Source: Pseudomonas atagonensis
GTDB lineage: Bacteria; Pseudomonadota; Gammaproteobacteria; Pseudomonadales; Pseudomonadaceae
Direction of reading: 5' to 3'
Assembly (NCBI RefSeq): GCF_011369485.1
Contig: NZ_VXCA01000036.1
Coordinates: 19,177 to 83,176, forward strand
Length of the DNA: 64,000 nt
Shown: positions 32,162-40,548 of the stretch, one piece after another
How positions within the stretch are numbered: position 1 is the first letter of the stretch
Layout: each line of letters opens with the position of its first letter
The notes under the pieces: model-generated
What the model saw: the letters and a program-made list of their open reading frames with translations, nothing else
Databases searched by the model: none
What the model was told of the DNA's origin: nothing
Program-made: the position numbers and the translations under genes

Positions 32162-32171
32162 TTGTATACAA
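32162..32171. promoter_or_regulatory. Palindromic operator TTGTATACAA
   Basis: This is a perfect palindrome differing at one base from the other two sites, 84 bp upstream of the puuE start. The 431-bp puuE-hiuH intergenic region, otherwise without genes, thus holds two candidate sites. Confidence 0.5.
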
Positions 32172-32254
32172 TCAGCCCATCGCTGTGACACCAGCCTGTC
32201 TTCTCACCGTCAGGCCGCCACACAATCTGTCAACGAATAAGAAGGAAGACTGCA

Positions 32255-33181
32255 GTGAGCGCTGACTACCCACGCGACCTGATCGGTTACGGCAGTAACC
32301 CTCCTCACCCACACTGGCCGGGCAATGCTCGTATCGCCCTGTCCTTCGTGCTCAATTACGAAGAGGGCGGCGAGCGCAACATTCTGCACGGTGACAAAGA
32401 ATCGGAAGCGTTCCTCTCGGAAATGGTTGCCGCCCAGCCGCTGCAAGGCGCGCGCAACATGAGCATGGAATCGCTTTACGAGTATGGCAGCCGTGCCGGC
32501 GTCTGGCGGATCCTGAAACTGTTCAAGGAATTCGACATTCCGCTGACCATCTTCGCCGTCGCCATGGCCGCCCAGCGCCACCCGGATGTGATCCGCGCGA
32601 TGGTCGAAGCTGGCCACGAGATCTGCAGCCACGGCTACCGCTGGATCGACTACCAGTACATGGACGAAGCGCAGGAACGCGAGCACATGCTCGAAGCGAT
32701 CCGCGTCCTCACCGAACTCACCGGCGAGCGCCCGCTGGGCTGGTACACCGGTCGCACCGGCCCGAACACCCGTCGCCTGGTGATGGAAGAAGGCGGTTTC
32801 CTCTACGACTGCGACACCTACGACGACGACCTGCCCTACTGGGAACCGAATAACCCGACCGGCAAGCCGCATCTGGTGATCCCGTACACCCTCGACACCA
32901 ACGACATGCGCTTCACGCAAGTGCAGGGTTTCAACAAAGGTGACGACTTCTTCGAATACCTCAAAGATGCGTTCGACGTGCTTTACGCCGAAGGTGCCGA
33001 AGCGCCGAAAATGCTTTCGATCGGTCTGCACTGCCGCCTGATCGGCCGCCCGGGTCGCCTCGCCTCGCTCAAGCGCTTCATCGAATACGCCAAAAGTCAT
33101 GAACAGGTGTGGTTCAGCCGTCGCGTCGACATCGCGCGTCACTGGCACGAAACCCACCCGTACCAAGGGGCCGCCAAATGA
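32255..33181 (+). CDS. puuE: Allantoinase, PuuE type
   Basis: This 308-residue polysaccharide-deacetylase-fold allantoinase hydrolyses allantoin to allantoate. Hallmarks are LNYEEGGERNILHGDKESEAFLSE, EYGSRAGVWRIL, GHEICSHGYRWIDYQ and the SIGLHCRLIGRPGR histidine loop. GTG 32255 follows AAGAAGGAAGACT. It overlaps uraD by 4 nt (ATGA). It leads the plus-strand urate degradation operon puuE-uraD-alc-allA-puuD. Confidence 0.95.
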   Translation: MSADYPRDLIGYGSNPPHPHWPGNARIALSFVLNYEEGGERNILHGDKESEAFLSEMVAAQPLQGARNMSMESLYEYGSRAGVWRILKLFKEFDIPLTIFAVAMAAQRHPDVIRAMVEAGHEICSHGYRWIDYQYMDEAQEREHMLEAIRVLTELTGERPLGWYTGRTGPNTRRLVMEEGGFLYDCDTYDDDLPYWEPNNPTGKPHLVIPYTLDTNDMRFTQVQGFNKGDDFFEYLKDAFDVLYAEGAEAPKMLSIGLHCRLIGRPGRLASLKRFIEYAKSHEQVWFSRRVDIARHWHETHPYQGAAK

Positions 33182-33693
33182 GCCGCTTTCAAACCCTGCA
33201 ACCGTCGACCCTGAGCCGCGACGCCTTCGTCAAAGCCTTTGCCGATATCTACGAACATTCGCCATGGGTAGCCGAAAAGGCCTACGACCTGGGCGCAGAC
33301 GCCTCAATCGACGAGATCGAAACCCTGCACCAGCGCATGAGCGACATCCTGTTGAGCGCCGATCACGCCAGTCAGCTGGCACTGATCAACGCTCACCCGG
33401 ACCTGGCCGGCAAAGCAGCCGTCCAGGGCGAGTTGACCGAAGCCAGCACCAATGAACAGGCTGGCGCCGGTATTCACCAATGCACGGCCGAAGAGTTCCA
33501 GCGCTTCACCGAGCTGAACGACGCCTACAAAGCCAAGTTCAAGTTTCCCTTCATCATGGCGGTAAAAGGCAGCAACCGGCATCAGATCCTCGCGGCGTTC
33601 GAAACGCGCATTCACAACTCGGTCGACACCGAATTCAAATGCGCGCTGGCGGAGATCAACAAGATCGCCCTGTTCCGTTTACTGACTCTTTAG
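33178..33693 (+). CDS. uraD: OHCU decarboxylase
   Basis: This 171-residue all-helical enzyme decarboxylates OHCU to S-allantoin. Conserved residues lie in INAHPDLAGKAA (the HPDL block) and FKFPFIMAVKGSNRHQILAAFETRIHN. The start ATG overlaps puuE; the longer open frame upstream is a shadow of puuE. It acts right after UraH. Confidence 0.95.
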   Translation: MSRFQTLQPSTLSRDAFVKAFADIYEHSPWVAEKAYDLGADASIDEIETLHQRMSDILLSADHASQLALINAHPDLAGKAAVQGELTEASTNEQAGAGIHQCTAEEFQRFTELNDAYKAKFKFPFIMAVKGSNRHQILAAFETRIHNSVDTEFKCALAEINKIALFRLLTL

Positions 33694-33780
33694 CAAGCCT
33701 GGCCCGAGCATGTCAGACGCGGAGAATGCCCAGGGCCTCGCAAGCATCCCCAGCCACTTATTTAAAGGCAGACAAGAAGA

Positions 33781-34776
33781 ATGAAAGCTTACGCCGTACC
33801 TTTCGAAAAATTCGTCAACTTGGCCGATGCCCGTCTGGGCACCAAAATCATCTCGGTCACCGATGACTGGTTCGCAGACGCCAATCGTCTGTTCCAACCG
33901 ACCCCGGCCGTATGGAAGGAGGGCGTGTTCGATGACAACGGCAAGTGGATGGACGGCTGGGAATCGCGCCGCAAGCGCTTCGAAGGCTTCGACAGCGCAG
34001 TGATCCGTCTGGGCGTACCGGGTTCGATCAAAGGCGTGGACATCGACACTTCATTCTTCACCGGCAACTTCCCGCCATCGGCCTCGCTGGAAGCGTGTTT
34101 CCTGGCGTCGGGCGAGCCGGACGAAAACACCCAGTGGACTGAAGTGCTGTCGGCCGTCGAGCTGCAGGGCAACAGCCACCACTACCACGAAATCAGCAAC
34201 GACAAGGCTTTCAGCCACCTGCGCTTCAACATCTACCCGGACGGTGGTGTGGCCCGCCTGCGCGTCTACGGCATTCCGTTCCGCGACTGGTCGGCTGTTG
34301 GCGATAACGAGCAAGTCGATCTGGCAGCAGCCCTGAATGGTGGCCGCGCCCTCGCCTGCTCCGACGAACACTTCGGCCGCATGAGCAACATCCTCAACCC
34401 GGGCCGTGGCATCAACATGGGCGACGGCTGGGAAACTGCACGTCGTCGCACCCCGGGCAATGACTGGGTCATCGTCGCGCTGGGTCACCCGGGCGAGATC
34501 GAGAAGATCGTCGTCGACACCCTGCACTTCAAAGGTAACTACCCGGACACCTGCTCGATCCAGGGCGCGTTCGTCAAGGGCGGTACTGACAGCCAGATCG
34601 AAACCCAGTCGCTGTTCTGGCGCGATCTGCTGCCAAGCCAGAAGCTGGAAATGCACGCCGAACACACCTTCGTCGAGCAGATCAAGGCACTGGGCCCGAT
34701 CACCCACATCCGTCTGAACGTGTTCCCGGACGGTGGTGTGAGCCGCCTGCGCGTTCTCGGCAAGGTCGCGAAGTAA
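33781..34776 (+). CDS. alc: Allantoicase
   Basis: This 331-residue protein consists of two similar jelly-roll domains (about 20-170 and 190-330). Both carry the repeated ending HLRFNIYPDGGVARLRVYG / HIRLNVFPDGGVSRLRVLG. It hydrolyses allantoate to urea and ureidoglycolate. The start MKAYAVPFEKFVNLADARLG matches the family and follows AGACAAGAAGA. The gap after uraD is 87 bp; after it a long inverted repeat precedes allA. Confidence 0.96.
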   Translation: MKAYAVPFEKFVNLADARLGTKIISVTDDWFADANRLFQPTPAVWKEGVFDDNGKWMDGWESRRKRFEGFDSAVIRLGVPGSIKGVDIDTSFFTGNFPPSASLEACFLASGEPDENTQWTEVLSAVELQGNSHHYHEISNDKAFSHLRFNIYPDGGVARLRVYGIPFRDWSAVGDNEQVDLAAALNGGRALACSDEHFGRMSNILNPGRGINMGDGWETARRRTPGNDWVIVALGHPGEIEKIVVDTLHFKGNYPDTCSIQGAFVKGGTDSQIETQSLFWRDLLPSQKLEMHAEHTFVEQIKALGPITHIRLNVFPDGGVSRLRVLGKVAK

Positions 34777-34782
34777 CACCCG

Positions 34783-34884
34783 ATCGTTCCCACGCTCTGC
34801 GTGGGAATGCATACCGTGACGCTCCGCGTCACAGTGGACGCGGAGCGTCCATGGCAGCGTTCCCACGCAGAGCGTGGGAACGAT
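34783..34884. repeat. Nested inverted repeat (CGTTCCCACGCTCTGCGTGGG type)
   Basis: Outer arms of 25 bp (34783-34807 and 34860-34884) are perfect inverses. Inside is a second inverted pair, GACGCTCCGCGTC / GACGCGGAGCGTC. This second repeat family differs from the GCGGGCTTGC REPs and lies within the alc-allA gap. Confidence 0.85.
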
Positions 34885-34912
34885 CAATTTTCAAGAGATT
34901 AAGAAGAGCAGC

Positions 34913-35416
34913 ATGCGCACACTACAGATTGAACCGCTGACCAAAGAAGCCTTCGCCCCTTTCGGTGACGTGATCGAAACCGACGGCAGCGATCACTTCA
35001 TGATCAACAACGGTTCGACCATGCGCTTCCACAAACTGGCGACGGTCGAAACCGCGACGCCTGAGGACAACGCGATCATCAGCATCTTCCGCGCCGACGC
35101 GCAGGACATGCCGCTGACCGTGAGCATGCTGGAACGCCATCCGCTGGGCAGCCAGGCTTTCATTCCGCTGCTCGGCAACCCCTTTCTGATCGTGGTCGCG
35201 CCACTTGGCGATGAACCTGTATCAGGCTTGGTCCGCGCCTTCGTCACCAACGGCAGGCAGGGCATCAATTACCATCGCGGCGTCTGGCACCATCCGGTGC
35301 TGACGATCGAAAAGCGGGATGACTTCCTGGTGGTTGATCGCAGTGGCACAGGCAATAACTGCGATGAGCATTTTTTCAAAGAGGATGAGCGTTTGATCCT
35401 CGCCCCCCACCAATAA
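34913..35416 (+). CDS. allA: Ureidoglycolate lyase
   Basis: This 167-residue cupin-like enzyme splits ureidoglycolate to glyoxylate and urea. Family blocks are PLTKEAFAPFGDVIETDG, SIFRADAQDMPLTVSMLERHPLGSQAFIPL and INYHRGVWHHPVLTIEKRDDFLVVDR. ATG 34913 after AAGAAGAGCAGC is chosen; the frame to 34874 lies in repeat DNA. It completes the urea-releasing route from allantoin. Confidence 0.95.
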   Translation: MRTLQIEPLTKEAFAPFGDVIETDGSDHFMINNGSTMRFHKLATVETATPEDNAIISIFRADAQDMPLTVSMLERHPLGSQAFIPLLGNPFLIVVAPLGDEPVSGLVRAFVTNGRQGINYHRGVWHHPVLTIEKRDDFLVVDRSGTGNNCDEHFFKEDERLILAPHQ

Positions 35417-35467
35417 GAGAAGGTCTGATCACTCGACAACAAGAGTGACAGGCGAGAGGTAAAGACT

Positions 35468-36781
35468 GTGGAAGCACATCTGTTGGAATGGCTGAACCTG
35501 AGCGTGCGCTGGGTTCACATGATCACTGGCGTGGCCTGGATCGGCGCGTCGTTCTACTTCGTCTGGCTGGAGAACAACCTCAACCGCGTCAACCCGAAAA
35601 CCGGTCTTGCCGGTGATCTGTGGGCGATCCACGGTGGCGGTATCTATCACCTGGAAAAATACAAACTGGCCCCGCCGTCGATGCCGGAGAACCTGCACTG
35701 GTTCAAATGGGAAGCCTACTTCACCTGGATGTCGGGTATCGCGCTGCTGTGCGTGGTGTTCTACTCCAACCCCGTGCTCTACCTCGTGGCACCCGGCAGC
35801 GGCCTGACCGGCCCTGAAGGCGTGGCCATCGGCATCGGTTCGCTGATCGCCGGCTGGTTCATCTACGACTTCCTCTGCGATTCGCCACTGGGCAAGAAAC
35901 CCGCCCTGCTCGGCTTCATCCTGTTCGTGCTGATCATCGGCGCGGCGTATGGCTTCAGCAAAGTGTTCAGTGGTCGTGGTGCGTACCTGCACGTCGGCGC
36001 GATCATCGGCACCATCATGGTCGGCAACGTGTTCCGCATCATCATGCCGGCACAGCGTGCACTGGTCGCGGCGATTGCCGAGAACCGCACGCCGGATCCG
36101 GCGCTGCCAGCCAAAGGCCTGCTGCGTTCGCGTCACAACAACTACTTCACCCTGCCGGTGCTGTTCATCATGATCAGCAACCACTTCCCGAGCACGTATG
36201 GCAGCCAGTACAACTGGTTGATCCTGGCCGGGATCGCGGTGTTGGCGGTGTTGGTGCGTCACTACTTCAACACCCGTCACGACAGCCACAAGTTTGCCTG
36301 GACTCTGCCAGTGGCAGCGGTAGGCATGATCAGTCTGGCGTACGTCACCGGTCCTGCGCCGATGTCGACCACTCCGGACGTGGCCAAAGCGCCTGCGAAA
36401 ATCGAGTACCAACCGCTGCCGGAAACGGCACTGGGCGGTGGCGCGAAACCGGCTGAAGCCGCCGCACCCGCAGCACCGACCACCCCTGCAGCTGCACCGG
36501 CGCAAGCGTCGAACGCAGGCCCTGCGTTCGACAAGGTGCACAACGTTATCCAGGAACGCTGCGCGGTCTGCCATTCGGCCAAACCGACCAGCCCGTTGTT
36601 CAGCGCGGCGCCCGCCGGTGTGATGTTCGACACCCCCGAGCAGATCCGTCAGAACGCGGCGCGGATTCAGGCGCAAGCCATCACCACGCAGATCATGCCA
36701 CTGGGCAACATCACTCAGATGACCCAGCAGGAACGTGACCTGATCGGTGCATGGATCGCGCAGGGAGCCCAGACCAACTAA
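35468..36781 (+). CDS. puuD: Membrane urate hydroxylase with cytochrome c domain
   Basis: This 437-residue PuuD-type urate oxidase has about 8 transmembrane helices (LSVRWVHMITGVAWIGASFYFVW onward). An Ala/Pro-rich linker (about 315-350) and a C-terminal cytochrome c domain follow, with haem site Cys365-x-x-Cys368-His369 (RCAVCH) and a downstream MPLGN methionine ligand candidate. Urate oxidation is thus probably coupled to the respiratory chain. GTG 35468 follows GCGAGAGGTAAAG. The gene follows allA by 51 bp and supplies substrate to UraH. Confidence 0.93.
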   Translation: MEAHLLEWLNLSVRWVHMITGVAWIGASFYFVWLENNLNRVNPKTGLAGDLWAIHGGGIYHLEKYKLAPPSMPENLHWFKWEAYFTWMSGIALLCVVFYSNPVLYLVAPGSGLTGPEGVAIGIGSLIAGWFIYDFLCDSPLGKKPALLGFILFVLIIGAAYGFSKVFSGRGAYLHVGAIIGTIMVGNVFRIIMPAQRALVAAIAENRTPDPALPAKGLLRSRHNNYFTLPVLFIMISNHFPSTYGSQYNWLILAGIAVLAVLVRHYFNTRHDSHKFAWTLPVAAVGMISLAYVTGPAPMSTTPDVAKAPAKIEYQPLPETALGGGAKPAEAAAPAAPTTPAAAPAQASNAGPAFDKVHNVIQERCAVCHSAKPTSPLFSAAPAGVMFDTPEQIRQNAARIQAQAITTQIMPLGNITQMTQQERDLIGAWIAQGAQTN

Positions 36782-36788
36782 GCAGTAA

Positions 36789-36862
36789 AAGCATCGCTGG
36801 CAAGCCAGCTCCCACAGGGTTTTGCACTGCCTGTGTGGGAGTTGGCTTGCCAGCGATTAGCC
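36789..36862. repeat. REP inverted pair
   Basis: ATCGCTGGCAAGCCAGCTCCCAC and its inverse GTGGGAGTTGGCTTGCCAGCGAT separate puuD from the permease gene. Confidence 0.85.
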
Positions 36863-36949
36863 GCAACGCGGTTTACCTGATGCAAAAGGACAGCTGTGAG
36901 CAACCCGGCAGCTGTTCAATCACAAGAATAAAAAGATCCGAGGTGTTGC

Positions 36950-38308
36950 ATGTCCGAGCTGTCCAAAGCGCGCATCCCCGACGCACCCGCCATTCAGCGT
37001 TTGCCCCTTTTGCAACTGATCCTGGTCGGTTTGCAACATGTTCTGCTGATGTACGGTGGTGCCATCGCGGTGCCGCTGATCATCGGACAGGCCGCTGGCC
37101 TGAGTCGTGAAGAAATCGCCTTCCTGATCAACGCCGACCTGCTGGTCGCCGGTGTCGCCACCATCGTGCAATCGATGGGTATCGGCCCGATGGGCATCCG
37201 CATGCCGGTGATGATGGGCGCCAGTTTTGCCGCGGTCGGCAGCATGGTCGCCATGGCCGGCATGCCCGGTATCGGTCTGCAAGGCATCTTCGGCGCCACC
37301 ATTGCCGCCGGTTTCTTCGGCATGATCATCGCGCCGTTCATGTCCAAGGTCGTGCGTTTTTTCCCGCCGCTGGTGACCGGCACGGTCATCACCTCGATCG
37401 GTTTGTCGCTGTTCCCCGTGGCCGTGAATTGGGCCGGTGGCGGTGCCGCCGCTGCACAATTCGGTTCACCGATTTATCTGGCCATCGCCGCACTGGTGTT
37501 GGGCACCATTCTGTTGATCCACCGCTTCATGCGCGGATTCTGGGTGAACATTTCCGTCCTCATCGGCATGTGTTTTGGCTACTTGCTCTGCGGTGCAATC
37601 GGCATGGTCGATCTGAGCGGTATGGCCAACGCGCCATGGGTTCAGTTCGTCACCCCGCTGCACTTTGGCATGCCGAAATTCGAACTCGCGCCGATCCTGT
37701 CGATGTGTCTGGTGGTGGTGATTATTTTCGTCGAGTCCACCGGGATGTTTCTCGCGCTGGGCAAAATTACCGGGCAGGAAGTCTGCCCGCGCATGTTGCG
37801 TCGCGGCTTGCTGTGCGATGCCGGCGCTTCCTTCGTTGCCGGTTTCTTCAACACCTTCACCCACTCCTCTTTCGCACAGAACATCGGCCTGGTGCAGATG
37901 ACCGGCGTGCGCTGCCGCTCAGTGACCATCGTCGCCGGCGGTTTGCTGATCGTCCTGAGCCTGCTGCCGAAAGCGGCGTTTTTGGTGGCTTCGATTCCAC
38001 CGGCGGTATTGGGCGGTGCGGCGATTGCGATGTTCGGCATGGTCGCGGCGACCGGCATCAAAATCCTGCAGGAAGCCGACATCGGTGACCGGCGCAATCA
38101 ATTGCTGGTGGCAGTGAGCATCGGCATGGGCCTGATCCCGGTGGTGCGTCCGGAGTTCTTCGCGCACTTGCCGCTGTGGATGAGCCCGATTACCCACAGC
38201 GGCATCGCCATGGCCACGCTCAGTGCGCTGACGCTGAACCTGCTGTTCAACATCCTTGGCGGCGCCGAGCGCGCCGCGATCAACGACTGCCACGCACACC
38301 AGCATTAA
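36950..38308 (+). CDS. NCS2-family urate/xanthine permease
   Basis: This 452-residue permease of the nucleobase-ascorbate branch (UacT/XanP-like) has about 14 hydrophobic segments. It carries LLQLILVGLQHVLLMYGGAIAVPLIIG and the NCS2 motif region FVESTGMFLALGKITG. The NTFTHSSFAQNIGLVQMTGVRCR block has residues expected for a proton-coupled purine transporter. It directly follows puuD, so uric acid is the likeliest substrate, but xanthine is possible. Confidence 0.88.
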   Translation: MSELSKARIPDAPAIQRLPLLQLILVGLQHVLLMYGGAIAVPLIIGQAAGLSREEIAFLINADLLVAGVATIVQSMGIGPMGIRMPVMMGASFAAVGSMVAMAGMPGIGLQGIFGATIAAGFFGMIIAPFMSKVVRFFPPLVTGTVITSIGLSLFPVAVNWAGGGAAAAQFGSPIYLAIAALVLGTILLIHRFMRGFWVNISVLIGMCFGYLLCGAIGMVDLSGMANAPWVQFVTPLHFGMPKFELAPILSMCLVVVIIFVESTGMFLALGKITGQEVCPRMLRRGLLCDAGASFVAGFFNTFTHSSFAQNIGLVQMTGVRCRSVTIVAGGLLIVLSLLPKAAFLVASIPPAVLGGAAIAMFGMVAATGIKILQEADIGDRRNQLLVAVSIGMGLIPVVRPEFFAHLPLWMSPITHSGIAMATLSALTLNLLFNILGGAERAAINDCHAHQH

Positions 38309-38330
38309 CCGCAACACCGAAAAGCCCTGT

Positions 38331-38421
38331 GTAGGAGTGAGCCTGCTCGCGATTGCGTCATCAGCCCTGACACCAGTGTTGACGGATTCACCGCTATCGC
38401 GAGCAGGCTCACTCCTACAAG
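38331..38421. repeat. REP inverted pair
   Basis: GTAGGAGTGAGCCTGCTCGCGAT and its inverse ATCGCGAGCAGGCTCACTCCTAC flank about 45 bp. Confidence 0.85.
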
Positions 38422-38472
38422 GGCAAGCAACAGCTCTGCGCCTCAAACAATAAAAACAAGAGGGAGCAACAG

Positions 38473-39258
38473 ATGATTCGTACTCAGACAAACATGTTGT
38501 TGGGGGGCGGCCTTCTGGCCGCATCGCAAGCCATGGCCGGCGATTTACTGCTGTGGCAGACCAACAGCCTGAGCTACCTGTACGGCAAGAATTTCGCGAT
38601 CAACCCGTCGATCCAGCAGACGGTGACCTTCGAGCACGCCGACAAATGGAAGTACGGCGACAACTTCCTGTTCGTCGACAAGATCTTCTACAACGGCCAG
38701 GAAGACCGCAACAAAGGCCCGCACACCTTCTACGGCGAATTCACCCCGCGCTTCTCGTTCGGCAAGATCTTCGATCAGAAACTCGAATTCGGCCCGATCA
38801 AGGACGTGCTGCTCGCCATGACCTACGAGTATGGCGAAGGCGAGAGCGAGGCCTATCTGATCGGCGCCGGTTTCGACCTGAAAGTGCCGGGCTTCAACTA
38901 CGTCACCCTGAATATCTTCCGCCGCCAGACCGAAGGCCCGCGCCCCGGCGACGGTGTCTGGCAGATCACCCCGGGCTGGTCCTACAGTTTTCCGCTGGGC
39001 AATTCCGACGTGCTGATCGACGGCTATCTGGACTGGGTCGTCGACAACGACGAGAACTCGCGCGGCACCTACCACGCCAACCTCCACATCAACCCGCAGA
39101 TCAAATACGACCTCGGCAAAGCCTTGGGCTGGAGCCAAAAGCAGCTCTACGTCGGCACCGAATACAGCTACTGGAAGAACAAATACGGGGTCGAAAACAG
39201 CCACAACCTCGACACCAATCAGAACACCGCCAGCCTGCTGGTGAAGGTGCACTTTTAA
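38473..39258 (+). CDS. Tsx/OmpK-like outer-membrane channel 1
   Basis: This 261-residue protein has a signal peptide ending QAMA-GDLLLW and a beta-barrel of alternating strands (TNSLSYLYGKNFAINPSIQQTV onward) closing in LLVKVHF, with the terminal Phe of outer-membrane proteins. It belongs to the nucleoside-specific Tsx/OmpK channel family. It follows the urate permease, suggesting it admits purines or nucleosides across the outer membrane. AAGAGGGAGC is the ribosome-binding site. A close paralogue follows. Confidence 0.88.
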   Translation: MIRTQTNMLLGGGLLAASQAMAGDLLLWQTNSLSYLYGKNFAINPSIQQTVTFEHADKWKYGDNFLFVDKIFYNGQEDRNKGPHTFYGEFTPRFSFGKIFDQKLEFGPIKDVLLAMTYEYGEGESEAYLIGAGFDLKVPGFNYVTLNIFRRQTEGPRPGDGVWQITPGWSYSFPLGNSDVLIDGYLDWVVDNDENSRGTYHANLHINPQIKYDLGKALGWSQKQLYVGTEYSYWKNKYGVENSHNLDTNQNTASLLVKVHF

Positions 39259-39631
39259 GATGACCCGCAACCGTGCCCCATACCTGTCGTCGGTGCTCTG
39301 TTGCGGGGCACTTGAGAGCTGGCCGAGGAGTCAGTATTCTCCGCGGCCTCTTGAATTCGGTCTAAAAAAAAGCCCGGATTTAATTCCTGACCGACGGGCC
39401 AACTTATCCCGGCCCCGGCCAGTACCGAGGCATCCCGAAAACACGCTCAATCGACTGTTTTTCAGCAGCCGATCGGGCGTTTTTTTGCTTTTCGAAAGCC
39501 TTGGCTCAGCTTTTGCTAACAGCATGAAAGCTGACCGATCGGATGACTTTTGCAGCAATGAAAAAAGGCGCCACACCAGAGCGCCGATCTTAAAAAAATA
39601 AACGTGGAACACCTACTTTGGGAGCAACCGA
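39259..39631. other. Intergenic region between the two Tsx-like genes
   Basis: This 373-bp region has no gene. It contains one plus-strand terminator (39444-39486, listed) and two minus-strand-type hairpins: GCCCG/CGGGC at 39374-39409 followed on the minus strand by T8, and GGCGC/GCGCC at about 39564-39587. The paralogous genes are therefore probably transcribed separately. Confidence 0.5.
39444..39486 (+). terminator. Rho-independent terminator
   Basis: CGCTCAATCG and CGATCGGGCG pair at 9 of 10 positions (one G-U), followed by T7, downstream of the first Tsx-like gene. Confidence 0.7.
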
Positions 39632-40417
39632 ATGAAACGTATGTGCACCAGCCTGATGCTCGCGGGATCGATGTTGGCCGGCGGCCAGGCCATGGCCGAT
39701 GGCCTGCTGCAGTGGCAGAACAACAGCCTGACCTACCTTTACGGTAAAGACTTCAAGGTCAACCCTGCGATTCAGCAGACCGTCACCTTCGAACACGCCG
39801 ATGCGTGGAAGTACGGGGACAACTTCCTGTTCGTCGACAAGATCTTCTACAACGGTGAAAAGGACTTCAACAACGGCCCGAACACCTACTACGGCGAGTT
39901 CCAGCCACGCATCTCGCTGGGCAAGGTGCTCGACCAGAAGATCGAGTTCGGCCCGATCAAAGATGTCCTGCTGGCGATGACCTACGAGTTCGGCGAGGGT
40001 GACACCGAGTCTTACCTGATCGGTCCTGGTTTCGACCTGGCCATCCCGGGCTTCGACTACTTCCAGCTGAACTTCTACCAGCGCCACACCGAGGGCTCGC
40101 GCCCGGGTGACAACGTCTGGCAGATCACACCAGTGTGGTCCTACACCATTCCGGTCGGCGATTCGAACATCCTGATCGACGGCTACATGGACTGGGTCAC
40201 CGACAACGATTCCAACTCCAAAGGCGACTACCACGCCAACCTGCACTTCAACCCACAGGTCAAATACGACCTGGGCAAGGCGCTGAATTTCGGCGAGAAG
40301 CAGCTGTACGTTGGTGTCGAGTACGACTACTGGAAAGACAAGTACGGGATCGATGACACCCGTGCGTTCACCACCAATCAGAACGTGACCAGCTTCCTGG
40401 TGAAGTTCCACTTCTGA
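39632..40417 (+). CDS. Tsx/OmpK-like outer-membrane channel 2
   Basis: This is a 261-residue paralogue of the preceding channel with the same length. It has a signal peptide (GGQAMA-DGLLQW), the same strand pattern and terminal KFHF. Most residues agree with copy 1; differences cluster in loops (EDRNKGPHTF versus KDFNNGPNTY). It has its own ribosome-binding region after 373 bp of spacer with terminators. It is probably a tandem duplication with differentiated substrate loops. Confidence 0.88.
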   Translation: MKRMCTSLMLAGSMLAGGQAMADGLLQWQNNSLTYLYGKDFKVNPAIQQTVTFEHADAWKYGDNFLFVDKIFYNGEKDFNNGPNTYYGEFQPRISLGKVLDQKIEFGPIKDVLLAMTYEFGEGDTESYLIGPGFDLAIPGFDYFQLNFYQRHTEGSRPGDNVWQITPVWSYTIPVGDSNILIDGYMDWVTDNDSNSKGDYHANLHFNPQVKYDLGKALNFGEKQLYVGVEYDYWKDKYGIDDTRAFTTNQNVTSFLVKFHF

Positions 40418-40436
40418 TCCGGCGGCGTCCTCACGG

Positions 40437-40536
40437 ACGCCATCGTGAGCAGGCTCACTCCTACAAGGGTTCAGTGTTGACGCCTATTGAGCGTAAGACG
40501 CAAATCCCTGTAGGAGTAAGCCTGCTCCCGATGGCA
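40437..40536. repeat. REP inverted pair
   Basis: CGCCATCGTGAGCAGGCTCACTCCTAC and its diverged inverse GTAGGAGTAAGCCTGCTCCCGATGG lie between convergent genes. Confidence 0.8.
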
Positions 40537-40548
40537 ACACCCCAAATC

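Noticed and set aside
39331..39612. Minus-strand gene between the two Tsx-like genes
   Set aside because: Basic, low-complexity composition with no family; it overlaps terminator hairpins on both strands.
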